Shown here one piece after another: positions 1 to 9,600 of a DNA stretch of 64,000 bases (positions within the stretch are counted from its first letter, which is position 1; each line of letters opens with the position of its first letter). Below the pieces are notes generated by a model. That model did not search any database. It was not told where the DNA came from and worked only from the letters and a program-made list of their open reading frames with translations. The DNA is from Herbiconiux sp. (lineage in GTDB: Bacteria; Actinomycetota; Actinomycetes; Actinomycetales; Microbacteriaceae), in contig NZ_SCVE01000019.1 in the NCBI RefSeq assembly GCF_004297105.1, positions 32,415 through 96,414 of the forward strand, in the 5' to 3' direction. A program made the position numbers and the translations under genes.

Positions 1-536
1 GCCGGCTCACCTGGCTCGTGCTCTCCGAGGGCTACCGGGTGACCCACCAGGACTCGGCGCGGGCGCTCTCGATGTTCCCCGACACCTTCCGGGCATTCGT
101 GAAGCAGCGCGTGCGGTGGAGCCGCAACTCGTACCGGTGCTATCTGACGGCCATCCGGCGGGGCTGGATCTTCCGGGTGCCGTTCATCTCGCAGCTGACC
201 GTGATGCAGATCCTCTTCACGCCCGTGAGCATGCTGATCGCGCTGTTCTACGTCTTCCACGCGCTCACCGCGCCTTTTCCGGCGCTCGCCTTCGGCATCG
301 CGATCCTGTGGGCGATGGTGGGGCGCGGCATCCGGGGCGTCTCGCATCTCTGGCGTCGCCCCGAGGACATCGTTCTCCTGCCGCTCGTGACGGGGATCAT
401 CGCGTTGGTGGCGTTGCCGATCAAGCTGTTCGCGCTCTTCACCATGAACACGCAGGGCTGGCTGACGCGGTCGGCCGATTCGATCGGTGGCGAGGGGCAG
501 ACCGAGTCGACCCTGCGCACGGTGACCGAGGCATGA
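1..536 (+). CDS. Family 2 glycosyltransferase, C-terminal part (5' end outside window)
   Basis: Only about 177 C-terminal residues are visible; the frame opens at base 3. They carry the QxxRW acceptor motif of processive family 2 (cellulose/hyaluronan/chitin synthase-like) glycosyltransferases as QRVRW at about visible residue 35, followed by three or four hydrophobic segments, so the enzyme should polymerise a sugar from a nucleotide donor at the inner membrane face while passing the chain outward. The C-terminus (NTQGWLTR region) is typical of the same family. Its TGA overlaps the ATG of the next gene (ATGA), which implies translational coupling with the beta-helix protein. The sugar cannot be named from this fragment. 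Confidence 0.85.
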   Translation, partial: RLTWLVLSEGYRVTHQDSARALSMFPDTFRAFVKQRVRWSRNSYRCYLTAIRRGWIFRVPFISQLTVMQILFTPVSMLIALFYVFHALTAPFPALAFGIAILWAMVGRGIRGVSHLWRRPEDIVLLPLVTGIIALVALPIKLFALFTMNTQGWLTRSADSIGGEGQTESTLRTVTEA

Positions 537-2881
537 CGGGGACCGACGGGGAGACCGCGGTGCCCTCTGAGCCCGGGGAGTCCGCGGTGCCCTCTGAGCC
601 CGGGGAGCCCGCGGCGCCCGGTGGGGAGACCCCGTCGGCCGTTCCTGAAGCGACCGCCGCGGTGATGCCCGAATCGGCCCCTGCACCTGGTACGAGGCCC
701 GTCGTCGGGCTCACGGCTGAGGAGCGCGGCGACACGGTGGGCCGGGGGCGCCGGGCGCTCGTGCGCGTCGTCGTCGCCGTCGTGATCCTGGGCGGCATCG
801 CTGCCACGATCGTGGTGGCGAACGGGATCCCGGCCCGGGTGAGTGGCTTTGTGAACCAGGTCGCCGCGGGGGTTCTCGGCGGGGCGGCGACGGCGATCCC
901 CTCCCCAGGTGCGAGTGGGCCCGCCGCGACGCCCGCCGCCACGCCGAGCCCCACCCCGACGGCCGAACCGATCTCGGGCGACGAGCAGTACATCGCGACC
1001 ATGAACGGGAACGAGTCGGCCGCCCGGCCCTCATCGACGCTCGCCCCCTATCCGGTCGACGCGGATGCGAAGCACCAGAGTGATCTCGTCGCCGCGAACG
1101 ATGCGCGCTGGTCGTTGATCGCCCGAGGCCTCGGGATCGACACCGGCTCGACCGACAAGGTATTCGTGCTCGCCGGGCTCGATCGCCCGTGGACCCTGGC
1201 CGACCTCGTGGCGAACGGAGCGGTGCGGCAGCTCGACGACACGACCTACCTGATGACCAAGACGGTGTTCGTGAGCAGCGGCTCCACCCTCGATCTGAAC
1301 GCCCCCGGGGTGACACTGCGGCTCTCGAGTGGGGCATCCGGATACACACCACTCGTGGCGTGGGGTGGTGCGATCTCGTTCGCGGGCACCGCGGAGGCGC
1401 CGCTCACGATCACGTCGTGGGACACGGCGGCGGATGCGGCCGACACCGATGTGACCGACGGCCGCGCGTACGTGCGTATCCACGAGGGAACGGTCACGAC
1501 GAGCCACACCGACTTCAGCGACCTCGGCTTCTGGAGCGGGCGCACGGGTGGGTTCGCGCTCACCGGTTCCAGCATCCTCCTCTCGACCGGCACGATCGAC
1601 TCCACGACGTTCTCGGGGATGCACATCGGTCTGTACCTCGACGCCGCGGAGAAGGTGGCGATCACGGGCACCTCCATCCGTGACTCCCTCGAGGAGGGCA
1701 TCGAGCTCGGCGACGGTGTCATCGGCACCACGATCACCGACACGAGCGTGGTCGGTTCGGCCACCAACGGCATCGACGTGCGCAAGGGCAGCGACGACCT
1801 CACGGTCACGGGCGCCACGCTCTCGCGCAACGGCGGCTACGGTCTCCGGTTCGACGGCGCCCCCCGAGCGGATGCGGCCAACTCCTCCGGCTTCTCCGTC
1901 GACAACTCCTGGGGACTCACCGTGGCCGACTCCACCATCGGGGACAACGGCTCGGGGGCGATCTCGGTGATCGGTACCAGCCAGGTGGAACTCCGCGGCA
2001 ACACCGTCGATCAGAAGACCGTGGGATTCCTTCTCCGCGACTCGCAGGCCGAGATCACCGGCAACACGGTGGCGGTGACCCCGGGCAACGGCATCGTCTT
2101 CGATGGCGCCCTGTCCTCGGCGCGGGTCGCCGGCAACACGATCTCGGGTGAGGGCCCGAACGCGATCGCGCTGAGCAACGGCGCCGATGACGTGGTGCGG
2201 GCCGACAATGACGACTCGGGATGGACGGAGCGGTGGGAGGTCCTCGTGTGGATCGAGGCGCATCCGCTCGCTCTGCTCTGGGGGCTGCTGCTGATCATCC
2301 CCATCGTGGGCATCGCCTTCGTGTTCTACCGGGTTCGGCGCCAGCGCAAGATCCGTGAGCTCGTGGAGTCGGCCACGATCGCCGTGGCGGCGGCCGAGAA
2401 GGCGAGCTACGAGGGGGCGCGGGGGATGGCTGCCCCGGATGTCGCGGGCGTCGCCGAGGGGGAGGTGCCCGCATCCGCGGCTGCGCCCTCGCCCCTGCCT
2501 GCGCCTGCGCCTGCGCCGAAGCGTTCGCCCGCGCCGAAGCCGGCGCGCGCGGCCTCGGTGACACGTGCGGCCGCGGCACCCGCGCCGCCTTCCGTGGTGC
2601 GCGCCATGCCCGTGAAGTCGCAGAGACCCATCGACGCGCGCGCCCCGCAGAGCAGCTCGGGGCCAGGTGCCGCCTCGACGTCATCGTCTGCCGAGCCTGC
2701 GTTCGGGCGCTTCGCCTCCGTCGAGGAGCTGGCCGTCGCTGCCGTGCTCGACGCCGGCAAGCCGATCGACCGGGTGGCTCACGCACTGCGGGTGCCCGTG
2801 GGCTCGGTGGCCGGATGGGTCTCGAAGGCGCGCCGGCAGCGCGAGGCCGCGGAGCGCGAAGCCGCCGATCGCGACCGATGA
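533..2881 (+). CDS. Membrane-anchored right-handed beta-helix protein with C-terminal HTH-like tail
   Basis: 782 residues from the ATG that overlaps the upstream stop. Layout: Pro/Glu-rich N-terminus with a duplicated 27-base unit (555-607, SEPGESAVP), a membrane segment at about 76-96, a Ser/Thr/Pro linker, then a long stretch of short repeats rich in N, G, T, D and I (for example TGNTVAVTPGNGIVFDGA) typical of parallel beta-helix (PbH1) domains, as in pectate lyases and alginate epimerases. A second membrane segment lies at about 577-600. The roughly 180-residue tail is Ala/Pro-rich and ends at about 729-782 in a helical, HTH-like block (EELAVAAVLDAGK...VGSVAGWVSKARR). Coupling to the glycosyltransferase suggests that it modifies, trims or binds the exported polysaccharide. 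Catalytic residues were not identified. Confidence 0.75.
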   Translation: MTGTDGETAVPSEPGESAVPSEPGEPAAPGGETPSAVPEATAAVMPESAPAPGTRPVVGLTAEERGDTVGRGRRALVRVVVAVVILGGIAATIVVANGIPARVSGFVNQVAAGVLGGAATAIPSPGASGPAATPAATPSPTPTAEPISGDEQYIATMNGNESAARPSSTLAPYPVDADAKHQSDLVAANDARWSLIARGLGIDTGSTDKVFVLAGLDRPWTLADLVANGAVRQLDDTTYLMTKTVFVSSGSTLDLNAPGVTLRLSSGASGYTPLVAWGGAISFAGTAEAPLTITSWDTAADAADTDVTDGRAYVRIHEGTVTTSHTDFSDLGFWSGRTGGFALTGSSILLSTGTIDSTTFSGMHIGLYLDAAEKVAITGTSIRDSLEEGIELGDGVIGTTITDTSVVGSATNGIDVRKGSDDLTVTGATLSRNGGYGLRFDGAPRADAANSSGFSVDNSWGLTVADSTIGDNGSGAISVIGTSQVELRGNTVDQKTVGFLLRDSQAEITGNTVAVTPGNGIVFDGALSSARVAGNTISGEGPNAIALSNGADDVVRADNDDSGWTERWEVLVWIEAHPLALLWGLLLIIPIVGIAFVFYRVRRQRKIRELVESATIAVAAAEKASYEGARGMAAPDVAGVAEGEVPASAAAPSPLPAPAPAPKRSPAPKPARAASVTRAAAAPAPPSVVRAMPVKSQRPIDARAPQSSSGPGAASTSSSAEPAFGRFASVEELAVAAVLDAGKPIDRVAHALRVPVGSVAGWVSKARRQREAAEREAADRDR

Positions 2882-2897
2882 CGTCGCCGGTCTCGCG

Positions 2898-2903
2898 TAG
2901 CGT
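2898..2903 (+). promoter_or_regulatory. -10 box TAGCGT, leaderless start of the Eis-like gene
   Basis: The hexamer ends 7 bases before the ATG at 2911, placing the transcript start at or next to the start codon. Confidence 0.5.
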
Positions 2904-2910
2904 TGGGGGT

Positions 2911-4206
2911 ATGAGCACCACCGACGACTACGTCTTCCGCACCTTCCCGGCACGGGCGCCCGGCGAAGACCAGCACGATGCCACCCGCGCCTGGCTTCAG
3001 GCCGATGCGCAGGGGTTTCACGACTCCCGGCTCGGCGACGCCTCGCTCGATCGGTCGGCCACGAACCTGGCCAACGACCATCAGCAGCTGACGGCGGTCT
3101 ACACCACCTCTCCTCGGCCGTCGGCGCTCGGCGCGGATGTGCCGGTCGCCACGTTCGCGAGCTTCGAGCGCAGCATCAACGTCGGCGGCGCAGTGCCTCT
3201 GCCGGCGCACCTCATCTCGTCGATCACGGTGCGGCCCACCCACCGCCGGCACGGCATCCTGCGTCGCATGATGACCGACGACCTCCGGTCGGCGCACGAG
3301 GCCGGCTATGCGGTGGCCGCCCTCACCGTCACCGAGGCCACCATCTACCGCCGCTTCGGCTTCGGGCCGGCCACCACCGTGCACGAGGTCACGGTCACCA
3401 CCGACCAGCGGTTCCGCCTGCTCACTCCGGCATCCGGTCACACCGAGCTCATCGACCCGGCCACCCTCCTCACGCTGAGCCCCGAAGTATTCGCGGGCTT
3501 CCACCGCGTGCGGCCCGGTTCGGTCGACCGGCACCACAGGTACCCCGGGCGCGTGTCGGGGCTCGACGGGCCGAACGGCGAAGAAGACCGCACCGTGCGT
3601 GCCGCCGCCCACTACGACGAGAGCGGTGCGATCGACGGCTACGTCTCCTACCGCTTTCTCGGCTGGGACACGAGGCCGCACACGCTCGAGGTGGTCGACC
3701 TCGTGGCCACGACCGATGCGGCCTACCTCGGCCTGTGGGAGTTCCTGGGCTCGGTCGACCTCATCGAACGCGTGCGCTACGACGCGGCGCCGGCCGACGA
3801 CCCGCTGCGCTGGGCCCTCGTCGACCCCCGCCTGATCGAGACGCGCGATGTGGTCGACTGGCTGTGGATGCGCGTTCTCGACGTGCGCGCGGCGTTCGAG
3901 GCGCGAGGCTACACCGCCGATGCGGCAGGCGAGGTGGTGCTCTCGGTGACGGATGCGCTGGGCTACGCGCAGGGTGCATTCCGCCTACGGGTGGCCGACG
4001 GCCGCGCCGTCGTCGAGGCCGCCGACCGGTCGCAGGCCGAGCTCGAGCTCGACGTGTGGGTGCTCGGCACGCTCTACCTCGGCGGGGTCGACCCCGCCGT
4101 TCTCGCGGCGGCGGGTCAGTTGCACGAGGTGGCTCCGGGTGCCGTATCGCGCCTGCGCACGCTCCTACGCCCGGTGGCCCCGGTTCACGGCATCACGCAC
4201 TTCTGA
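2911..4206 (+). CDS. Eis-like GNAT N-acetyltransferase
   Basis: 431 residues, the size of the Eis family (about 400). The N-terminal GNAT domain has the acetyl-CoA loop in the SITVRPTHRRHGILRRMM region (about residues 100-120), then a YRRFGFG turn typical of Eis proteins; the C-terminal third resembles the sterol-carrier-like domain of the family. Eis enzymes acetylate amines such as lysine side chains or aminoglycosides from acetyl-CoA in the cytoplasm; the substrate here is unknown. The ATG at 2911 is chosen over upstream in-frame starts because those would overlap the preceding gene and because a -10 box sits just before it. It faces the TetR gene convergently, with an inverted repeat between them. 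Confidence 0.85.
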   Translation: MSTTDDYVFRTFPARAPGEDQHDATRAWLQADAQGFHDSRLGDASLDRSATNLANDHQQLTAVYTTSPRPSALGADVPVATFASFERSINVGGAVPLPAHLISSITVRPTHRRHGILRRMMTDDLRSAHEAGYAVAALTVTEATIYRRFGFGPATTVHEVTVTTDQRFRLLTPASGHTELIDPATLLTLSPEVFAGFHRVRPGSVDRHHRYPGRVSGLDGPNGEEDRTVRAAAHYDESGAIDGYVSYRFLGWDTRPHTLEVVDLVATTDAAYLGLWEFLGSVDLIERVRYDAAPADDPLRWALVDPRLIETRDVVDWLWMRVLDVRAAFEARGYTADAAGEVVLSVTDALGYAQGAFRLRVADGRAVVEAADRSQAELELDVWVLGTLYLGGVDPAVLAAAGQLHEVAPGAVSRLRTLLRPVAPVHGITHF

Positions 4207-4220
4207 GCGGCGTCCCCTTC

Positions 4221-4289
4221 CGAACGGTATGAGATTCGGGGTTCGCGTCGACAGAGTGTCGATCGACCCCACGATTCTCATACCGTTCG
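4221..4289. repeat. Inverted repeat between convergent genes
   Basis: Arms CGAACGGTATGAGA (4221-4234) and its exact complement (4276-4289) enclose 41 bases that pair partly. No T-run follows on either strand. The position between the ends of an acetyltransferase and a TetR gene suggests a bidirectional terminator or a small mobile palindromic element. Confidence 0.7.
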
Positions 4290-4308
4290 GCGCGGGTGGC
4301 GCAAAGGA

Positions 4309-4905
4309 CTAGTGCTCGAGGGCGCGGCGGGCCGTGCGGAGGAACGTGGCGCGGGTCGCCGTGGCCCCGTCGAGGTAGCCGCCGATGAGGGCCGCGTCGC
4401 GCAGCAGCACGAGCGCCTCGGTGTCTTCGGCGGGATCGGCCGCGCCTGAGGCTTCGAGGGCGGAGTGCACCGCGTCGCGGAACCAGGCGCGGTGCTCGGC
4501 GACGATGCGGCGCACCTCGCCCGTGGCATCCGGGTACTCCACCGCGGCGTTGATGAACGGGCAGCCGCGGGTGTGGTTGAGCGCGATGTCGTCGGCGATG
4601 GCCTCGAGCAGGTGGTCGACGAGATCGGAGGGCGATGAATCCGGCGTCATCGCGGCCGTGAACGCGGTGCGGATGGCGTCGTCTTCCCGCCGCAGGTAGG
4701 CGGCCACGAGGGACTCCTTGCCCACGAAGTGCCGGTACATCGTGGCGCGGGTGACACCGGCATCGGAGAGGATGCGATCCATGCCGGTGCGGTGGATGCC
4801 CTCGCGGTAGAAGAGCTCCGACGCCACGCGCAGCAGTCGCTCCCGCGCTTCCGATGGACGCGCCGACGGCACCTGCGTCTGGCCGGCGGCGGTGTCGAGC
4901 GTCAT
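4309..4905 (-). CDS. TetR-family transcriptional regulator
   Basis: 198 residues. The N-terminal TetR helix-turn-helix lies at about residues 35-72 (GIHRTGMDRILSDAGVTRAT, then MYRHFVGKESL); the C-terminal ligand domain has the C(P/T)FINA element seen in TetR_C-type regulators of drug and redox genes. It follows the luciferase-like monooxygenase on the same strand, 23 bases after that stop codon, with its own promoter and a palindromic operator in the gap. Repression of itself is the simplest model. Control of the monooxygenase would need a separate site, as none was seen in front of that gene. Confidence 0.88.
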   Translation of the reverse strand: MTLDTAAGQTQVPSARPSEARERLLRVASELFYREGIHRTGMDRILSDAGVTRATMYRHFVGKESLVAAYLRREDDAIRTAFTAAMTPDSSPSDLVDHLLEAIADDIALNHTRGCPFINAAVEYPDATGEVRRIVAEHRAWFRDAVHSALEASGAADPAEDTEALVLLRDAALIGGYLDGATATRATFLRTARRALEH

Positions 4906-4911
4906 GACCTC

Positions 4912-4917
4912 AGCCTA
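4912..4917 (-). promoter_or_regulatory. -10 box TAGGCT of the tetR gene
   Basis: On the minus strand this box ends 6 bases before the ATG at 4905 and overlaps the left edge of the palindromic operator. Confidence 0.5.
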
Positions 4918-4931
4918 GAACAGTCGTTCTA
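4916..4931. promoter_or_regulatory. Probable TetR operator, palindrome TAGAAC-AGTC-GTTCTA
   Basis: Perfect 6-base arms around a 4-base centre. The site covers part of the tetR -10 region and contains the stop codon (4929-4931) of the upstream monooxygenase gene. Short TetR repressors commonly bind palindromes of this size at their own promoter, so autoregulation is the likely use. Confidence 0.6.
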
Positions 4932-6044
4932 CCCGAGTGTCGATGTGAGGTGGCCCGCGAGCTCGGGGAACTGCGCGGCCAGCAGCTCGAGTGATCGCAC
5001 CCGCGCCGGAACAGCGTCGATGGGGTCCCCCTCGAACGCGCCCGCGACGGGCGACACCATCACTTCGTCGACCCCGTACTGCGTGGTGAACTGACGGATA
5101 CGCTCCGCCACCGATTCGGGCGTGCCGATCAGCCAGCGCCGCGACTGCTCGAGCACCGAGTCCTGCTCCACGGGCGAGAGGTCGGTGCTGCGCGCCTCCT
5201 CGATGGTGAGCTGAGCGGCCAGCGTTCCGCCGGTGCGGAGGCGGGCCATCGAGATGAGCTGGGGGAGTGCCGCCAGCTGTGCCTCGTCGGCCGACTCGGC
5301 CACCGAGATGTTCGTGGTGAGCAGGGTCTTCGGCGCCGCCAGCGACTCGGATGGCTGAAAGCCCGAACGATAGATCTCGAGTGCCTGCTCGATGCCCGGC
5401 TGCCCGAAGTGGTTGGCGAACACGTAGGGCAGCCCGAGCTTGGCGGCCAGGGTCGCGCTGAAGTTGCTCGACCCGAGCAACCACACCTGAGGTGCCGAAC
5501 GCACCAGCGGCGTGGCCTTCAATTCATAGGATCGGCCCCGGATGCTGAGCCCCACGCCGGGCTGGTCGTCGGCCCCGAAGGCATCCGGAGCAGGCGCGCG
5601 GTCGGAACCGAGCAGCGCCGCCACGGTCTCGACGTCGGTGGGGAAGGTGTCTGCGGGGTCGCCACCCTCGCCGCGCTGCCCGCGCAGCATGTAGGCGGTG
5701 ACGGGGTCGGAACCGGGCGCGCGGCCGAGCCCGAGGTCGATGCGCCCCGGGTGCATGGCCTCGAGCAGTGCGAACTGCTCCGCGATCGACAGGGGGGCGT
5801 GATTCGGCAGCATGACGCCGCCCGAGCCGACACGGATGCGCGACGTCTGCGCCGCGAAGTGCGCGATGAGCGTCGACGGCGAGGTGGAGGCCACCGCCGG
5901 CATGTTGTGATGCTCGGCCATCCAGAAACGCGTGTAGCCGAGCCGGTCGGCCGCCTGGGCGAGCGCCAGGCTCGCCGCCACGGCGTCACCTGAACTCTGC
6001 TTGGTGCGGACGGGGATCAGATCGAGAACCGAGAGGTGCGTCAT
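4929..6044 (-). CDS. LLM-class flavin-dependent oxidoreductase (luciferase-like)
   Basis: 371 residues from the ATG at 6044, whose product starts MTHLSVLDLIPVR as usual for the MsnO8/LLM subgroup. Family landmarks are the FWMAEHHNMP segment near residue 45, the SGGVMLPNHAPL flavin-site stretch and the DLGLGRAPG loop. Such enzymes use FMNH2 or F420H2 with oxygen or a small organic substrate; the substrate is unknown. An in-frame ATG 51 bases upstream is possible but would leave almost no room for the divergent promoter of the next gene. TetR follows on the same strand. Confidence 0.88.
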   Translation of the reverse strand: MTHLSVLDLIPVRTKQSSGDAVAASLALAQAADRLGYTRFWMAEHHNMPAVASTSPSTLIAHFAAQTSRIRVGSGGVMLPNHAPLSIAEQFALLEAMHPGRIDLGLGRAPGSDPVTAYMLRGQRGEGGDPADTFPTDVETVAALLGSDRAPAPDAFGADDQPGVGLSIRGRSYELKATPLVRSAPQVWLLGSSNFSATLAAKLGLPYVFANHFGQPGIEQALEIYRSGFQPSESLAAPKTLLTTNISVAESADEAQLAALPQLISMARLRTGGTLAAQLTIEEARSTDLSPVEQDSVLEQSRRWLIGTPESVAERIRQFTTQYGVDEVMVSPVAGAFEGDPIDAVPARVRSLELLAAQFPELAGHLTSTLG

Positions 6045-6099
6045 GGTCTTGTTCTCAGCGGTCGGGAGGGCGTGTTTATTCCGGGCCTCGGGCATCCTC

Positions 6100-6105
6100 T
6101 AGCAT
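6100..6105 (+). promoter_or_regulatory. -10 box TAGCAT of the YbaK-like gene
   Basis: Ends 6 bases before the ATG at 6112; a leaderless transcript is expected. Confidence 0.5.
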
Positions 6106-6111
6106 CGGGGG

Positions 6112-6597
6112 ATGGCCGTCGATCGTGATCATCCCGCCGTCGTGCGCGTGCGCGCCGCCCTCGAAGCCGCGGGGGCGCCCGCCGAGGTGGTCTGGCTCGA
6201 CGATGCGGCGAGCACGGCGGCGCTCGCCGCCGAGGCGCTCGGCATCGAGGTAGGTGCCATCGCCAACTCGCTGGTGTTCCTGCTCGACGGCGAACCGCTT
6301 CTGGTGCTCACGAGCGGCTCCCACCGTGTCGACACCGCGTGGCTCGGCGAGCAGCTGGGCGGCCGCATCACGCGCGCCGATGCCGGCCGTGTGAAGGATG
6401 CCACGGGCCAGGTGATCGGCGGGGTGGCCCCGGTCGGGCATCCCGCGCCCCTCCGCACCATCGTCGACGTGGCCCTCGCCGCCTACCCGCAGATCTGGGC
6501 CGCCGCCGGCCACGCGCACACCGTCTACGCCACCACCTTCGACGAGCTCGTCCGGGTGACGGGTGGCACCCCGTCGGAGGTCGTACCGGGCGACTGA
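6112..6597 (+). CDS. YbaK/EbsC-family aminoacyl-tRNA deacylase
   Basis: 161 residues, the usual length for a free-standing YbaK/ProX domain. Landmarks are the IANSLVF strand, the TSGSHRVD stretch and the GGVAPVGHP motif at about residues 105-113, which lines the editing pocket. Family members hydrolyse mischarged tRNAs such as Cys-tRNA(Pro) or Ala-tRNA(Pro) in the cytoplasm. It diverges from the LLM gene across 67 bases. The start is supported by the -10 box 6 bases upstream. Confidence 0.88.
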   Translation: MAVDRDHPAVVRVRAALEAAGAPAEVVWLDDAASTAALAAEALGIEVGAIANSLVFLLDGEPLLVLTSGSHRVDTAWLGEQLGGRITRADAGRVKDATGQVIGGVAPVGHPAPLRTIVDVALAAYPQIWAAAGHAHTVYATTFDELVRVTGGTPSEVVPGD

Positions 6598-6687
6598 GAG
6601 CCCGACCCGGCCCCCGACCACACCACGACGCGCCGCGGATCTTCGCGAAACCCCCACCGATTGCCGGGCTTTCCGGCCTCGCGCACG

Positions 6688-6693
6688 TACGGT
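6688..6693 (+). promoter_or_regulatory. -10 box TACGGT of the helicase-like gene
   Basis: Ends 6 bases before the GTG at 6700, which decides the start of the large gene against the longer TTG start at 6661. Confidence 0.45.
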
Positions 6694-6699
6694 AGCGGT

Positions 6700-9600
6700 G
6701 TGTGGCGTGCCGATAAGAAACGAGAAGCAGACGATTCGACGTCTGCCGCCGACTCCGTGGAGTCGGTGTGGGGCCGCAACGGGCAGACCGCCGATGGCGG
6801 CCCGGTCGGCCAGGTATTCACGACTGAGAGCCTGGTGGAGCCCACCCGCGAGCGCTGGCGCGAGGAGATCGCGTCGCTCGGCGGGCCATCGCCCTTGCTC
6901 CATTTCGATGATTCGCCGCGCTCGCGCATCGAGCTCAGCACCACGCATCCCGGTGGTCTCGCCCAGTTCATCACGGGCAACGCCACCCTGCTCTCGAGCC
7001 TGATCCGCGACGAGCTCGCGCTCCGCAATGCCCGCATCGCCGCGGGAGCCATCACCGATAAGGGCGTCGAGCTGCGCTCGGTGCGTGGCATCGACTCCGT
7101 GCACCTCGCCATCGGCCTCGCCGAGTGGCGCGTCACCCGGCCCGATGGCACCGATGAGGAGTTCCGTGCCCCGGTGCTGCTCCGGCCCATCTCCGTGCGT
7201 CGCTACGGCCGCGACTTCGAGCTCAAGCTGCGAGGCCTGCCGTTCGTGAACCCGGTGCTCGCCCGGGTGCTGCAGGAGCAGTTCCAGATCACGGTCGACC
7301 GTGAGTCGCTCGTGGCGCTCGCCGCGCAGAACGGCGTGTTCAAGCCGCAGCCCGTCATCGACCGGCTGCGCAGCCTCACCTCGCACCTGGCCTGGTTCCA
7401 GGTGCACCCGCGCCTCGTGGTGTCGTCGTTCGCGGATGTCGCGAGCAGCATGCTCGCCGACAGCGTCCAGCTGGCGCATCCGGTGCTCGACGCTCTCGCC
7501 GGCAACCTCACCTCGCGCCGCGCGGTGCAGGACGGGTACCACCCCGTCGACCCCTCGCCGCAGGATCACCGTGCCCCGGCCACCGACACACTGCTTCTCG
7601 ACGCCGACCCCGAGCAGGAGAACGTGATCGCCCAGATCTCGGGCGGCAACTCCCTCGTGGTGAAGACGTTGCCCGGCACCGGCGGGACGCAGACCATCGT
7701 GAACGCCATCGGCGCCCTCGTGTCGCAGAACAAGCGCGTGCTCGTGGTGAGCCCTCGCCGGCTCAGCCTCGGCGGCATCAACCGCCGCCTCTCGGATGTG
7801 GGGCTGCCCGGCGTGGCCGTGTCTCCACGCACCCTGCGCCGCGACCTCATCCAGTCGATCGGCCGCAACGAGAAGGCGACTCAGCCCCGCGTGGCCGACG
7901 TCGACGAGGCGCTCGTGCGCCTGCGCAGTGTGCTCGTCGACTACCGCAGCTCGATGGCGCGGGTCGACCCCGTGCTCAAGGTCTCCGTGCTCGACGCGCT
8001 GCGCGAACTGGCTCGTCTCGCCCTGCTACCGAATCCGCCGGCCACCACCGCGCGGCTCGACCGTTCGGCCCTCGAGTCGCTCGCCTCCGGGCGCGCGAAG
8101 GCCGCCAAGACGCTCAGCCGCGCAGCCGAGCTGGGTCAGTTCCGCTACGGCCCCGACGACTCGCCCTGGTACGGCGCTCAGTTCTCGTCGAGCGACGACG
8201 CGCACCGCGCCCACCAGCTCGCGAAGCGGCTCAACACGTCTGATCTGCCGAAGCTGCTCACCGGCGCCTACGACCTCATCGGTCAGACGCGCATGCGCCC
8301 CTTCTCGTCGCTCAACGAGCTCGGCACCTACCTGCGGCTGCTCGCCGAGCTGCGCGAGACGCTCGACAAGTTCTTGCCCGTGGTCTTCGACCGCTCGCTC
8401 ACCGACCTCATCGCCGCCACCTCGGCGCGCCGCGATGCCCCTCAGATGTCATCCACCTCGCGCCGCCGCCTCAAAGCGCTCGCGAAGGAGTACGTGCGAC
8501 CGGGCGTGCACATCGGCGACATCAACGAGGCGCTGCGCCGCATCCAGCAGCAGCGCACGCTGTGGTACCGCTTCGCCGCGGCGGGCATCCCGCCGGAGAT
8601 CCCCACCGGCATCAACGACGTTCAGGTCGCGTTCCAGCGCGTCACCGAAGACCTCGCTCAGCTCGACCTGCCGCTCGGCACCGTGGGCACGTCGCGTCAA
8701 CTCGCGTCGCTGCCCATCGACCAGCTCATCGGCATGGTCGAGGGCCTCGCCGCGGAGTCCGAGGTGCTCGCCAACCTGCAGGAGCGCACCGCCCTGCTCG
8801 ACTCGCTGCACGAGCACGCGCTCGACCCGCTCCTGGTCGATCTCTCGAACCGGCACGTGCCCGAAGCCGGCGTGGCCGACGAACTCGAGCTCGCCTGGTG
8901 GCAGTCGGTACTCGAGCAGATGCTCGCGCACGACCGCGCGCTGCTCGGCGCCAACACCGGGGTGCTCGACAGGCTCGAGGGCGACTTCCGGCTCGTCGAC
9001 GAAGCGCACGCCTCGATGAACGGGCAGCTGCTCGCCTGGCAGCTCGCCGAGACGTGGAGCGTGGGCATCCTCGACCACGCCGATGAGGCTGCAGCGCTGA
9101 AGGGCCTGCTGCGATCGGATGGCGTCACCTCTGCCTCGCTGCACGCCGCGGCCCCGCACCTCGGGAAGACCCTCGCGCCGGTCTGGGTCGCCTCGCCCTA
9201 CGAGGTGTCGGAGATCACGGATGCGATCACGTTCGACACGGTGATCCTCGTCGACGCGGGCGCCACCACCCTCGCGGAGAACGTGGGCGCCATCCGTCGC
9301 GGCCGTCAGGTCGTCGCGTTCGGAGACCCGGTCACGCAGACCCCCTCGCACTTCGAGGTGGCCATCCGGCCGATCGACGAACAGCGTCTGCGGCCCTCGG
9401 CCGAGGCATCCGCCGTCGACGACCTGCATGCCGACTCGGCGTTGGCGAAGCTCGCCGACCTCGTGCCGACCCTCTCGCTCACCCGGAGCTACCGCGCCGG
9501 CGGCGAAGACCTCGCCGAGCTCGTGAACCACCGCTTCTACGGCGGCAAGATCGACTCCCTGCCCTGGGCGGGAACGTTCCTCGGGCACGGCTCGCTCGCC

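Noticed and set aside
116..532. N-terminal extension of the beta-helix frame to base 116
   Set aside because: It overlaps the glycosyltransferase gene in another frame and has Arg/His-rich shadow composition; the ATG at 533 with an ATGA overlap is far more natural.
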